23,568 nt of DNA from Fibrobacteraceae bacterium. Lineage in GTDB: Bacteria > Fibrobacterota > Fibrobacteria > Fibrobacterales > Fibrobacteraceae. The notes below the pieces were generated by a model. The model ran no database searches. It was not told where the DNA came from and saw nothing but the letters and a program-made list of their open reading frames with translations. The DNA is taken from assembly GCA_021443045.1 (NCBI GenBank), contig JABUUT010000035.1:8751-32318 (forward strand), given 5' to 3'. The position numbers and the translations under genes are program-made. Shown in pieces: positions 1 through 7,230 of the stretch (the first letter of the stretch is position 1; every line of letters starts with the position of its first letter).

Positions 1-165
1 TTCGCTCCAGCCGCCGGCAAGTTCCGCCCACCAGCAAAGGCTTGTGCCCCAGCCCTCGAAAATCTGGTATTTTTTACCGGGGTCCACTACCACCGTTGTT
101 TGGGCATTTGCCCCACCCACAGCGATTAAAGCCGATGCCACAAACCCTGCAAAAATCTTATTCAT
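1..165 (-). CDS. Secreted GH30-like glycoside hydrolase, N-terminal fragment (runs off the window)
   Basis: Read on the minus strand, an ATG at 165-163 opens a frame that stays open to base 1 (55 codons), so only the N-terminus is present. Residues 1-21 form a signal peptide ending ANA before Gln22. Mature residues then read VVVDPGKKYQIFEGWGTS, followed by LCWWAELAGGW. A Gly-Trp-Gly-Thr-Ser-Leu-Cys-Trp-Trp stretch just after the signal peptide is typical of the first strand of GH30/COG5520 enzymes, the group that includes endo-beta-1,6-galactanases. From the family, the product would be an exported hydrolase acting on plant cell-wall polysaccharide. A GAGGTG ribosome site lies about 9 bases upstream. 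The catalytic glutamates lie outside the window, so activity and exact subfamily cannot be judged. Confidence 0.8.
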   Translation of the reverse strand, partial: MNKIFAGFVASALIAVGGANAQTTVVVDPGKKYQIFEGWGTSLCWWAELAGGWSE

Positions 166-518
166 TTTCAAACCCACCTCTTCGGGAAAAATACCCTGCA
201 TTAAAGATAATTTTTTGCGGGAGAAAATATTTCTTTAAAGCGCTTTTAACCTAAAAAGACATGATTTTCTCAACCGAAAAAAAAGTCTGAATCGAAATCA
301 TGGATTTGTAAAAATCAGGATGCTCAACTCCACCGGTGGCTTGAATTTGCTGATTTTTCAACTAATAACCGAGAACCGATTACCCATTGCTCTCGCCTTA
401 CGCATTTGTCGTATTTCATCTAAACTAACTACCTGCCTCAAGTATAAGCTTCTTTTGCCACTGAGTTTTACTAATAATCCAGAAATATTCCTAAGGACAC
501 CTCTAAAAATTTCTTTGA
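166..518. other. 353-bp spacer between the RluA-type gene and the GH30-like gene
   Basis: No convincing gene is seen; the short open frames here lack ribosome sites and family motifs. Both flanking genes point to the minus strand, so the spacer must hold the end of the seven-gene run and the promoter of the glycosidase. It contains a long imperfect inverted repeat (310-358) and a weaker imperfect hairpin just after the pseudouridine synthase stop (arms at 481-486 and 509-514, with partial pairing inside). The stretch from about 180 to 260 is AT-rich and is the likely promoter area for the glycosidase, but I cannot fix a -35/-10 pair. Confidence 0.5.
310..358 (-). terminator. Long imperfect inverted repeat, probable bidirectional terminator
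   Basis: The outer arms AAAAATCAG (310-318) and CTGATTTTT (350-358) are exact complements. Inside them TCAA (324-327) pairs with TTGA (341-344), and at the centre is the perfect palindrome CCACCGGTGG (330-339). Internal loops of one to five bases separate the blocks. The outer arm supplies a T-run on both strands, so the element could end the minus-strand operon whose last stop codon is about 160 bases upstream. A regulatory dyad for the glycosidase gene is the alternative. Confidence 0.4.
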
Positions 519-1502
519 TTAGAGAAGCTCTTTAGGAATCAAAGCCTTCATCTCCTTCGGAAAATTGAGAGAGGTAAACTCTCTAGGCTCATTCCAATAT
601 GGTAAAAGAATCTGCACGCGATAAGCATAAAGCATTTGATTCTTAGCTCCCAAAATTTTGTATTCCTCTTCCGTTAGGACATTTCCAGATGCCAACTTTA
701 AGTAATACTTGCCCTCATGGGAATACAGACGGTCCCCTAAAATAGGAAACCCTAATGTAGAAAGATGGGCGCGAATTTGATGTTTTCGCCCAGTTAGCAA
801 TTCCGCTTCCACAATAGAAACAAAACCGGAGGGGTTTTCTTCCGTTTTTTCAACCGAAACTAAGTCCAAACGCCTAAATCGAGTATGGCACGGTTTTCCA
901 TTTTCAGAATGAAACATCTTTATACGAAGTTCACTTGTAGGGTCTTCCCGTAAAGGAAGTTCACACTCAGTAACCCCCTCAGGAAAAATACCAGGCACAA
1001 CAGCCAAATAAAATTTCTTTAAAAGAATGCGGTCTAAATGGCGCTGAAACCGTGCAGCCGTATCACCATCTTTGGCAAAAAGCATTATGCCGCCAGTGTC
1101 CCGGTCTAGACGATGCAAAGGCGTTGCCGTTTCACTGTGAATGGCTCGACGAACAATGGCTGTAAAAGTGTTGTAAAAAATATGGCCTGTATGAAGCACA
1201 GGCACGCCGGCCGGCTTAGCCACCAGCATAAACTCGTCGTCTTCGTAAAGGGTGTCAAAATCTGTAGGCACCTCAGGCTCTGAATAATTTTCCACATGGT
1301 AAACCACTTTGTCACCACGGTGTGCAATCGATTCAACCCCAGCCACAACACCATTTACAGTTACAAGACCTAAAGAAACTTTGGCCATCCACTCTTCCCT
1401 GGAGTGGTATGTAAAACGGGTACACAAAGAATCTACCAAAAACCATCCATTGTGTTCGGGCCGAACCACACTTTCAAAAAACATGTCTCTTGGTGCAGGC
1501 AT
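519..1502 (-). CDS. RluA-family RNA pseudouridine synthase
   Basis: Isomerises specific uridines to pseudouridine in rRNA or tRNA. Counting from the ATG at 1502, an S4-like RNA-binding domain fills about residues 20-70 (SREEWMAKVSLGLVTVNG). The catalytic domain follows, with its signature HRLDRDTGG at about 130-138; the Asp after Arg-Leu is the family nucleophile. LLTGRKHQIRAHL near residue 240 is the second conserved block. A GTG at 1508 could start the protein two codons earlier; the ATG is preferred because neither has a strong ribosome site. The previous gene stops at 1510, so the two are probably translationally coupled. RluA, RluC and RluD-type paralogues cannot be separated by eye, so no symbol is given. 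It is the last gene of the minus-strand run. Confidence 0.9.
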   Translation of the reverse strand: MPAPRDMFFESVVRPEHNGWFLVDSLCTRFTYHSREEWMAKVSLGLVTVNGVVAGVESIAHRGDKVVYHVENYSEPEVPTDFDTLYEDDEFMLVAKPAGVPVLHTGHIFYNTFTAIVRRAIHSETATPLHRLDRDTGGIMLFAKDGDTAARFQRHLDRILLKKFYLAVVPGIFPEGVTECELPLREDPTSELRIKMFHSENGKPCHTRFRRLDLVSVEKTEENPSGFVSIVEAELLTGRKHQIRAHLSTLGFPILGDRLYSHEGKYYLKLASGNVLTEEEYKILGAKNQMLYAYRVQILLPYWNEPREFTSLNFPKEMKALIPKELL

Positions 1503-1509
1503 AAGCACA

Positions 1510-2748
1510 CTACTCTAAAATATGTTTGGCGTAACCCGTAGAATCAAGAGCGCCTTCAACTACATCAAAAGCCTGTGCCCCAATAACCGCCCCGTCTTTA
1601 AAAGCGGTCTCCACACGATATGAACCGGCAGGTGCATTCTTTTTGCGGGTAAATATTCTAAAGCCTTCCACACGGCTCCCCTGGGTTCTCATTCTTGATG
1701 TAGAGATGCGGTCGGTAAGCATGTAATCTTTGGCATTGGCCGATTTATAATACCAGCGGTGTTCCAAATCAGCCTGCACCCCCATAGGGGCATAAATGGC
1801 ACTTAAAAAATAAAGTTCCGTATCATTATTCTTATGAACACTGGGAGATTTTAACCCCACCTTTTGCAACAAACTAGGTGCATCCGCATTACAGGAATAA
1901 TCCTCTTTTTCAAATTGTATGCAAGCCACCTGCTGTTTTAAAACTAATGGAACCGGGGGTACCCAGTTCATAATGTAGGCCACCACCAGCAAAACCGTAA
2001 TAGCAATGGGTGCAATTAAATTTTTTTTACTGCGGTGAGAAATTTTCCAAATAAGATAACAAATTCCAAAAGACAACAAAGAACTCAATAAAAACCAGAT
2101 AAATCCCATGCGGTGCACCAAATGAGGAATGGCAAAATTAAGGAACATGGTACCCAATAAGCAGAAAAAAGCAAGACTTACCCCAAAACTTTCATACCGT
2201 TTTTGTAAAAATTCATTACCCACAAGCAATAGAACCATTATCAGAACCAGAATTAAAGAACCTATGGAACCGCTGCTTTTAAAATAACAAACCACCAAGG
2301 CACTAAACAAACTACCAAAGCAAAACTGCACAGCCCAAGATATTCGAGACTTCCATACAGAACTCCATTCCCTATCCAAAAAACGATGCTTTACAATAAC
2401 GGCGTTTTCAGGAATCAGATTGTCTGTTTCCAGACCCACTTTTTTGGCAAAGCCAGCCACTTTAACAACCTTAGAAGAAGAGGCTTTTACCTTAACGCCT
2501 TTAGATTCCAAAACTTCTGTAGTATAGCCCTGAGGGTTTTCCAACTGTGCCGAAAGCAGAATCACCAAAATAAAGGCACCTGCATAATAGGCCAGCAAAA
2601 AAATCAGGTCGGACTGTTGAACCATGCTGCCTAAAGTGACGGAATCCCAAAGAAAACCACCCAAAAAGCAAATGGCTGGAGCAAATTTTTCAATTTTTTT
2701 TACCAAAGGTTTTTCGCGAACCTGTGTTACCTTGTCTGAAATAGCCAT
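1510..2748 (-). CDS. Polytopic membrane protein with C-terminal DUF2914 domain
   Basis: 412 residues. About seven hydrophobic segments are visible: near 23-42, 49-68, 143-160, 163-180, 190-210, 215-236 and 244-263. Between the second and third lies a roughly 70-residue polar stretch rich in Lys and Val. The C-terminal part (about 305-400) carries HRWYYKSANAKDY, RISTSRMRTQGSRVEGFRI and GSYRVE, which match the DUF2914 pattern of an Arg/Trp-rich soluble domain at the end of an inner-membrane protein. The start is an ATG at 2748, with GGGTAG upstream and a 12-base gap after nadD. Function is unknown. The topology suggests a periplasm-facing C-terminal domain. The long polar loop after the second helix seems unusual for the family and could be an insertion. 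Confidence 0.8.
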   Translation of the reverse strand: MAISDKVTQVREKPLVKKIEKFAPAICFLGGFLWDSVTLGSMVQQSDLIFLLAYYAGAFILVILLSAQLENPQGYTTEVLESKGVKVKASSSKVVKVAGFAKKVGLETDNLIPENAVIVKHRFLDREWSSVWKSRISWAVQFCFGSLFSALVVCYFKSSGSIGSLILVLIMVLLLVGNEFLQKRYESFGVSLAFFCLLGTMFLNFAIPHLVHRMGFIWFLLSSLLSFGICYLIWKISHRSKKNLIAPIAITVLLVVAYIMNWVPPVPLVLKQQVACIQFEKEDYSCNADAPSLLQKVGLKSPSVHKNNDTELYFLSAIYAPMGVQADLEHRWYYKSANAKDYMLTDRISTSRMRTQGSRVEGFRIFTRKKNAPAGSYRVETAFKDGAVIGAQAFDVVEGALDSTGYAKHILE

Positions 2749-2760
2749 ATTCTACCCATC

Positions 2761-3393
2761 CTAAAAACGATACAAGTCTCGAGATATAATATACTCAAAA
2801 ACTTCCCGCAAAAGTCCTTCTGGTTTCGAGCGGCTCTTTAAAAGAGACCGTCGCACATCGGTGCTGGAATAGCGCCCTTCAAAACCCTGTTCCTTTCCAA
2901 GGAGGAACATGTTTGCATAACCCTTATCCAAATGTGTCTTTAAATCGGGCATGGGGTATCCAGCCCGTTCAAAGACAATCAGTTCAAACTCTTTCAATAG
3001 CAAATGGCCATTGTATTCAGTGCCATAAAAATAAAGGGGATCGCGCCAATGCGGAATTCCTTCGTAGCTATCGGCACCCACCAACAATCTAAAACAAATG
3101 TCTGGGTGGGTTTCTCGTAGGTGGCTTAAAAAAACATAGGAGCCTCGAAAATCCCCTTGTTGAATTTCTTCATCCGAAAGTATAAAACGAGGTTCATCCG
3201 ACGTTGCCAAGCGGAGCATGGCAAAGCGATCTTCCGGAGATGCATTTATAGTCTTATCCCAACGGTCTGGGCTAGGAACAAACCAAACCTCGTCACAGAT
3301 TTTTTTTTCTAGGCAAATGCGGGCAACCGAAACATGGTCCTGATGAACAGGATCGAAAGCGCCACCCATTACAGCAACAATTTTACCAGACAT
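2761..3393 (-). CDS. nadD: Nicotinate-nucleotide adenylyltransferase
   Basis: Transfers AMP from ATP to nicotinate mononucleotide, making deamido-NAD in NAD synthesis. The nucleotidyltransferase signature GGAFDPVHQDH is at residues 10-20, with the two histidines of the HxGH-type motif (here HQDH). LLVGADSY near 103-110 and SSTDVRRS at 176-183 match the NadD middle and C-terminal motifs. The 210-residue length is normal. The ATG at 3393 lies inside the last codons of the preceding outer-membrane-like gene (11-base overlap), which indicates translational coupling. In many bacteria nadD sits near rsfS and other ribosome-maturation genes; here it shares a run with rsgA and a pseudouridine synthase. 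Confidence 0.95.
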   Translation of the reverse strand: MSGKIVAVMGGAFDPVHQDHVSVARICLEKKICDEVWFVPSPDRWDKTINASPEDRFAMLRLATSDEPRFILSDEEIQQGDFRGSYVFLSHLRETHPDICFRLLVGADSYEGIPHWRDPLYFYGTEYNGHLLLKEFELIVFERAGYPMPDLKTHLDKGYANMFLLGKEQGFEGRYSSTDVRRSLLKSRSKPEGLLREVFEYIISRDLYRF

Positions 3394-3967
3394 ACACAGA
3401 AAAACCTAAGTTAAACTGAATTCGAGTACCACTGATTTTCTTTTCGAGAAAGGGATCATAGTGGTCTAAAACCCATTTGTAACTCATTTCGGCAAAGAGA
3501 ATGGTTTTTGAAAAAATATTCAGCATGGTTCCAAAGCCAGCACCCCATTCATTCCAAGCCACATCACCCAAGTCAGAAAGATCTTTAGAGCGAGAAAATG
3601 TACCCAAGATATATGCCATTCCAAACAAATGAATACCTAATTCAATATCCATGTCGGAATGTTCCACCTTTATATTTTTTTCTTCATCTTTTTCTTCATC
3701 ATAATCGTAAAAGCCGTAGCCTACACGCAAAAAACCAACGCCCGGATACCATATACCGGCCATGGGTTCTATTTCTCTAAAGCCTATACCACGGTCGCTA
3801 TCCACACCAGTACCGGAGCCAAATTCCAAGGCTCCTCCAATAAAAAAGGGGGTATGAATTCCTGTTGTGGCAGGCACAGACATGGCGCCACTAATGCCAC
3901 CATTACCCTGCGCCCACGCCACACAAGTAAAAATCATTGACAAAAAAAGAACTTTAATAAAATTCAT
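3383..3967 (-). CDS. Exported protein of outer-membrane beta-barrel type, unknown function
   Basis: 194 residues. A signal peptide (MNFIKVLFLSMIFTCVAWA, cut before Gln20) is followed by a mature chain rich in Gly and aromatic residues. Its short alternating stretches (GVGFLRVGYGFYDY, MDIELGIHLFGMAYILGTF, TRIQFNLGFSVYVW) and a terminal aromatic residue are features of small outer-membrane barrels. The central loop DYDEEKDEEKNIKVEHSD is strongly acidic and could face the outside. An AGGTG ribosome site stands 5 bases before the ATG and overlaps the stop region of the upstream gene. The 3' end overlaps nadD by 11 bases. I do not recognise a named family. A periplasmic beta-sandwich is the alternative. 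Confidence 0.75.
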   Translation of the reverse strand: MNFIKVLFLSMIFTCVAWAQGNGGISGAMSVPATTGIHTPFFIGGALEFGSGTGVDSDRGIGFREIEPMAGIWYPGVGFLRVGYGFYDYDEEKDEEKNIKVEHSDMDIELGIHLFGMAYILGTFSRSKDLSDLGDVAWNEWGAGFGTMLNIFSKTILFAEMSYKWVLDHYDPFLEKKISGTRIQFNLGFSVYVW

Positions 3968-3977
3968 TTTTCACCTG

Positions 3978-4385
3978 CTACAAAATAAGGAACAAAGCAA
4001 TAGCCAACCCAAAAAACATATTGACTATGGAATCGGCCTTAATTAAAATATAAAATTTGTAGGTCACAGAACCTTTTTTCATAATTCGTTGGAGCAGGGC
4101 ATCAGAACAAAATAGAGTCCAGATACACTTTGCAGCCAAGGCCACAACCACCCACAAGGCCAACTGGGAAAAATAGGTTAAAACCACAAAACCAGCAGAC
4201 AGCAAAAAAGAAAGAATAAAATTGGATCGGCGAACATCACCTATAGAAGAATCCGACTCGAAAGCCATTTTCTTAAATTCTTCAGCCTTATCGCAAATGG
4301 TCTTATACACACTCACCATTTGGGACGCATTATAACCCATATAAATAATGGCAGCCACAAGAGTTAATTTCACAACAATATCCAT
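3978..4385 (-). CDS. Small unknown inner-membrane protein
   Basis: 135 residues from the ATG at 4385. Four hydrophobic segments are visible: residues 1-18, about 59-75, 76-92 and the last 20. Between the first two is a soluble stretch with charged residues (YKTICDKAEEFKKMAFESDS). No family was recognised. A TTG at 4403 would give six more residues and overlap the rsgA stop by four bases; the ATG is favoured because a GAG lies at about the right distance and it opens directly into the first membrane segment. Its place between rsgA and an outer-membrane-like gene suggests an envelope role, which is inference only. Confidence 0.7.
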   Translation of the reverse strand: MDIVVKLTLVAAIIYMGYNASQMVSVYKTICDKAEEFKKMAFESDSSIGDVRRSNFILSFLLSAGFVVLTYFSQLALWVVVALAAKCIWTLFCSDALLQRIMKKGSVTYKFYILIKADSIVNMFFGLAIALFLIL

Positions 4386-4399
4386 AGTGCTCAATATAA

Positions 4400-5608
4400 T
4401 CAATTCTTTGAATTTAAAATACGTAAATAACTGTTATAACGGGCTTTTGACAACAAACCCTGTTCCACCCTAGAACGAACAACACAGCCTGGCTCATTCA
4501 CATGAATACAGTTACTGTACTTGCAGGTAAAAAGTTCATCTTCAAAAAAGCCAGGGAATATTTTAGCCAAAGTCTCATTATCCATTTCCATAAGACCAAT
4601 GGAACGAATTCCCGGCGTGTCAATAACAAAGCCTCCGTCGGGCAAATCAAACAGCGATGACGATGTGGTGGTGTGCCTGCCTTTTCCATCCCGTTCCCGA
4701 ACTTCACCAGTTCGGCGGGCTGCTTCGGGAACAACGGCATTTATCAGGGTAGACTTTCCTACCCCGCTAAGACCGCTAAACACCGAGGATTTGCCGGTAA
4801 TTTCTCGTTTAAGTTCTTCCATGCCCTCCCCTGTTTTTGCACTCACAAATATTACTTTATCTACAATAGAAGAAAAATCCATGATACTCTCAGGAAGGTC
4901 CATCGATGCTCCCGACTCATTTTTTAAAAGGTCGGTTTTAGTGAGAACCATAATAAAAGGCAGATTGTTAAAATGAGCCGCCAATAAGAACCGGTCCATA
5001 AAGCCGTAATTAAATTCAGGCTGGGTTACAGAAGCCACAATAACCACTTGGTCGATATTGGCTGCCAGCAAAAGCTCCCGACTGGAACAATCTACAGGTC
5101 CAGGGCGTTTTAACTCACTTTTACGAGGAAGCACTCGAACAACACAGTAATTTTGCGAACCAACTCCTGAACCATCACCTTGGGCGTCGTTGACCAACCC
5201 CAAAAGCACCTCGTCGCCCACCACTGGAAATTCACCTAAAGTCTTTGACGTGGTCGCTCTATACATGGCTGTAACTATGTTAGATGAAAGACGATAGACG
5301 AAAGACGAGTCATTAACAGGTTGTGCATCATACAAACGAACCTCGCAGGTTCGGCGATGCACTTCAACCACCAAACCTCTTACACAATTTTCTTCACCAA
5401 TATTTTCAACAGGGTTCTTGACACGCTTTATTTTAGCCTTTTTAAATTCACGGCTAAAGCGTTCCTTAATAGGACGTTCATCAACCACACCCGATTCCAA
5501 TTCTTTCATCACATCAATGCGACGGCTGCGGTGGTCACGCCTTGTGGGCCGAATACTTCTAAGAGGAGCCTCCTCTTCACCCAAGTTTTCAAGCAAGTCA
5601 AAGCGCAT
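4400..5608 (-). CDS. rsgA: Circularly permuted ribosome-assembly GTPase RsgA
   Basis: Acts in late maturation of the 30S subunit. An OB-fold (about 75-165) precedes a GTPase domain in permuted order: G4 TKTD (223-226), G5 SAK (256-258), G1 GLSGVGKST (279-287) and G3 DTPG (330-333). The zinc site has C362, C367, H369 and C375. At 402 residues it is longer than the usual 300-350. The extra length is a charged N-terminal tail of about 60 residues (RPTRRDHRSRR) and an extension inside the OB-fold around residues 97-110. That extension is encoded by a GACGAAAG-type repeat also seen between genes in this window. The ATG at 5608 has AAGGTGAAG upstream and overlaps the previous stop as TGATG; a TTG one codon earlier is less likely. 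Confidence 0.95.
   Translation of the reverse strand: MRFDLLENLGEEEAPLRSIRPTRRDHRSRRIDVMKELESGVVDERPIKERFSREFKKAKIKRVKNPVENIGEENCVRGLVVEVHRRTCEVRLYDAQPVNDSSFVYRLSSNIVTAMYRATTSKTLGEFPVVGDEVLLGLVNDAQGDGSGVGSQNYCVVRVLPRKSELKRPGPVDCSSRELLLAANIDQVVIVASVTQPEFNYGFMDRFLLAAHFNNLPFIMVLTKTDLLKNESGASMDLPESIMDFSSIVDKVIFVSAKTGEGMEELKREITGKSSVFSGLSGVGKSTLINAVVPEAARRTGEVRERDGKGRHTTTSSSLFDLPDGGFVIDTPGIRSIGLMEMDNETLAKIFPGFFEDELFTCKYSNCIHVNEPGCVVRSRVEQGLLSKARYNSYLRILNSKN
5283..5310 (+). repeat. GACGAAAG-type tandem motif inside the rsgA coding sequence
   Basis: The plus strand here reads GATGAAAG ACGATAGACG AAAGACGAGT, in effect three imperfect copies of GA(C/T)GAAAG/GACGATA. The same motif family (TAGACGAAAGAC) occurs between genes at 12702-12713 and 12831-12849. 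Read in the rsgA frame it encodes SSFVYRLSS (about residues 101-109), in the OB-fold before the conserved PVVGDEV strand. Confidence 0.55.
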
Positions 5609-5874
5609 CAATCTTCACCTTCTTCACCTTTAATCTGTTCCTCGTTCTGTGATTCCTCAGAAACAGAATGGCCTCGTCGAATAGACTCCATAAGAAAATG
5701 GATGGCCTTAAGGCGACCATTGCATTTTTCAATACAGTTATCATAAAATCCTTTCGTTTTCCAATCCCCTTCGGGCACCATTTCGGCGGCATACAAAAAA
5801 TGCTCCACACAAATGGAAAGCTGATCGGCTTCGCGCCGAAGATCAACTAGATTACTTTTAGTGAAAAATGCCAT
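5608..5874 (-). CDS. 88-residue unknown protein, first gene of the rsgA run
   Basis: A small soluble protein, probably mostly helical (VDLRREADQLSICVEHFLYAAEMV), with an acidic C-terminus (SEESQNEEQIKGEEGED). Its stop codon overlaps the rsgA start as TGATG, the classic arrangement for translational coupling. This is the main reason to believe it is real. No family was recognised. The start at 5874 has no clear Shine-Dalgarno. A TATACT hexamer lies about 15 bases before it, so the 5' leader may be very short. It might regulate or accompany RsgA, but that is only inferred from position. Confidence 0.75.
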   Translation of the reverse strand: MAFFTKSNLVDLRREADQLSICVEHFLYAAEMVPEGDWKTKGFYDNCIEKCNGRLKAIHFLMESIRRGHSVSEESQNEEQIKGEEGED

Positions 5875-5888
5875 TGAGTAAAATATAG

Positions 5889-5894
5889 TATAAA
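5889..5894 (-). promoter_or_regulatory. Possible -10 element of the seven-gene minus-strand run
   Basis: On the minus strand the bases just before the first gene read TTTTATACTATATTTTACTCA and then ATG. TATACT is a good -10 match, but no convincing -35 hexamer stands 16-18 bases upstream, and the distance to the start codon would leave a very short leader. Coordinates are approximate and the call is weak. Confidence 0.25.
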
Positions 5895-5975
5895 ATGACG
5901 ACTGGAATTATTCTGAATTGGCCGGAATGAGGTATCGATTATTAATGGCTAATGGTTAATGAATAATGTTGGTGT

Positions 5976-6015
5976 CATCCTGAACGGTGCACGCAGTGAA
6001 GAATCCGGTGAATGT
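5976..6015 (+). repeat. Dispersed CATCCTGAA...GAATGTC hairpin repeat, copy 1
   Basis: Starts CATCCTGAA and ends GAATCCGGTGAATGTC. The ends match the copies at 12759 and 23427, while the inner arm differs (GGTGCACGCAGTG instead of GGGCATAGCCC). It sits between the divergent rsgA run and the UbiA gene and is followed by an A/C-rich degenerate stretch (about 6048-6100). Confidence 0.6.
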
Positions 6016-6104
6016 CTATTTTTGTACGACAACCACCTCTTTCGTCTATTTATTACCAGTCACCGATAACCAACCACCATCTACTCATTACTATATTTAC
6101 CCAT

Positions 6105-7052
6105 ATGTCTTCCTTTTTTAAAACATTTGCCGTCCTTTTTAGGATGAGCCGTCCAGTAAACATTGCCATAGCTTGTCTAACCCTCATTATTGGTGCATTC
6201 ATTTTAAATAAAGACAGCATCCAGTTTGCCATGCACCAAGCCTCAAGCCAAGACATACTTGGCATAGCACCATACATTCTGCTATCCCTAATTATTCCAT
6301 GCATTTTATTCTCTTTTTCCATTGCATTCGGAAACATCCACAACGACATCCTTGACTACAATACAGATAAAATAAACCGCCCCCATCGTCCCCTTCCATC
6401 AGGGCGAATTTCTATAAAGGCTGCAAAAACTTGGAGCTTTATTCTTGCAATCGCCAACCTGCTTTTAATCCCCATTTTATTTTTTATTTTTAAATGGAAT
6501 GCAAGAGCCCTGCTTTTCACTGAAACCTTCTTTTTATTTCTAAACGTTCTTCTATTTTTTTACAACTATAGATTAAAACATATACCCCTCCTAAAAAACA
6601 TGATGGTGGCTTTTTTCTGCACCACCCCACTTTTACTCCTTCTCCTTCAACAAATTTTCACCATAGGTTTTTGCAGCCCCTTGGCCCGCCTAATTCCAGC
6701 CATAGCCTTTGCGTTCTTTTTCACACTGGCTCGCGAAATCTACAAAGACTTGGAAGACGAAACCGGAGATTTAAAAGCAGGCATAATGACATTTCCCCTA
6801 ATCGCAGGGGCCAAAACAGCAAAACGTTTTGCAGGAGGAATCCTCCTCTTTACCTGGATTCTTTTGCCCATGCCGGTAGTACTTGGAGTATACCATTATC
6901 TATTTCTCATACTCACGCTAACCACCTTAACCCCAACAATTTTGTATATTTTTTTGAAAGTGCAAAAAAAAGATTATGCAAAAGCGCAAAAAAATGTAAA
7001 ACTTTCCATGTTCCTTGGCCTTATTTCCTTGGTTATTTCTGCATTATTCTAA
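6105..7052 (+). CDS. UbiA-family prenyltransferase (DGGGP-synthase-like)
   Basis: An integral-membrane enzyme that moves a polyprenyl chain onto an acceptor. 315 residues with eight or nine hydrophobic helices. The first Asp-rich motif is NDILDYNTDKINRP (80-93) followed by HRPLPSG; the second is YKDLEDETGD (213-222). Together they bind the Mg-diphosphate of the prenyl donor. The NDxxDxxxDxxNRPxRPLPSG form with a following KDxED resembles geranylgeranylglycerol-phosphate geranylgeranyltransferase proteins of archaea and of Bacteroidota/FCB bacteria, more than MenA, UbiA proper or heme O synthase. The acceptor is therefore uncertain. The in-frame stretch from 6012 to 6104 is repeat-derived and non-homologous in character, so the ATG at 6105 (MSSFFKTFAVLFRMSRPVN) is taken as the start, though no good ribosome site is visible. 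Confidence 0.85.
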   Translation: MSSFFKTFAVLFRMSRPVNIAIACLTLIIGAFILNKDSIQFAMHQASSQDILGIAPYILLSLIIPCILFSFSIAFGNIHNDILDYNTDKINRPHRPLPSGRISIKAAKTWSFILAIANLLLIPILFFIFKWNARALLFTETFFLFLNVLLFFYNYRLKHIPLLKNMMVAFFCTTPLLLLLLQQIFTIGFCSPLARLIPAIAFAFFFTLAREIYKDLEDETGDLKAGIMTFPLIAGAKTAKRFAGGILLFTWILLPMPVVLGVYHYLFLILTLTTLTPTILYIFLKVQKKDYAKAQKNVKLSMFLGLISLVISALF

Positions 7053-7135
7053 AAAAGTACTTCCTTGGTTTTACATTTATCGTAAAAAACTATTTTTCTT
7101 TTACAAAAAATTCCCTATTTAAAAAGAAAAACCTT

Positions 7136-7141
7136 TATACT
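7136..7141 (+). promoter_or_regulatory. Possible -10 element for purF
   Basis: TATACT lies 95 bases before the preferred purF start, in an AT-rich gap after the UbiA gene. No good -35 stands 17 bases upstream; a TTTACA is further away. A weak AT hairpin (GTTTTAC/GTAAAA, about 7070-7090) followed by T-rich sequence may end the UbiA transcript just before it. Confidence 0.25.
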
Positions 7142-7230
7142 ATTTTTTTCGTCGAAAGCTCTTCTGCCTGCATCCCAATGGATGGGCTATGGTTAAAAAA
7201 CAAGAAGAGAAGCAAATTCAAAGAGGCGTT

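Noticed and set aside
42..535. Short plus-strand frames of 64-71 codons at the left end
   Set aside because: Two are antisense to the GH30 signal-peptide region; the other lies in the spacer without a ribosome site and crosses the inverted repeat.
6012..6104. N-terminal extension of the UbiA protein
   Set aside because: The extra 31 residues are encoded by the end of the dispersed repeat and its A/C-rich tail, and the family homology begins at the ATG at 6105.
7053..7230. Purine riboswitch before purF
   Set aside because: No conserved purine-aptamer core or paired-stem layout was seen in this AT-rich leader.
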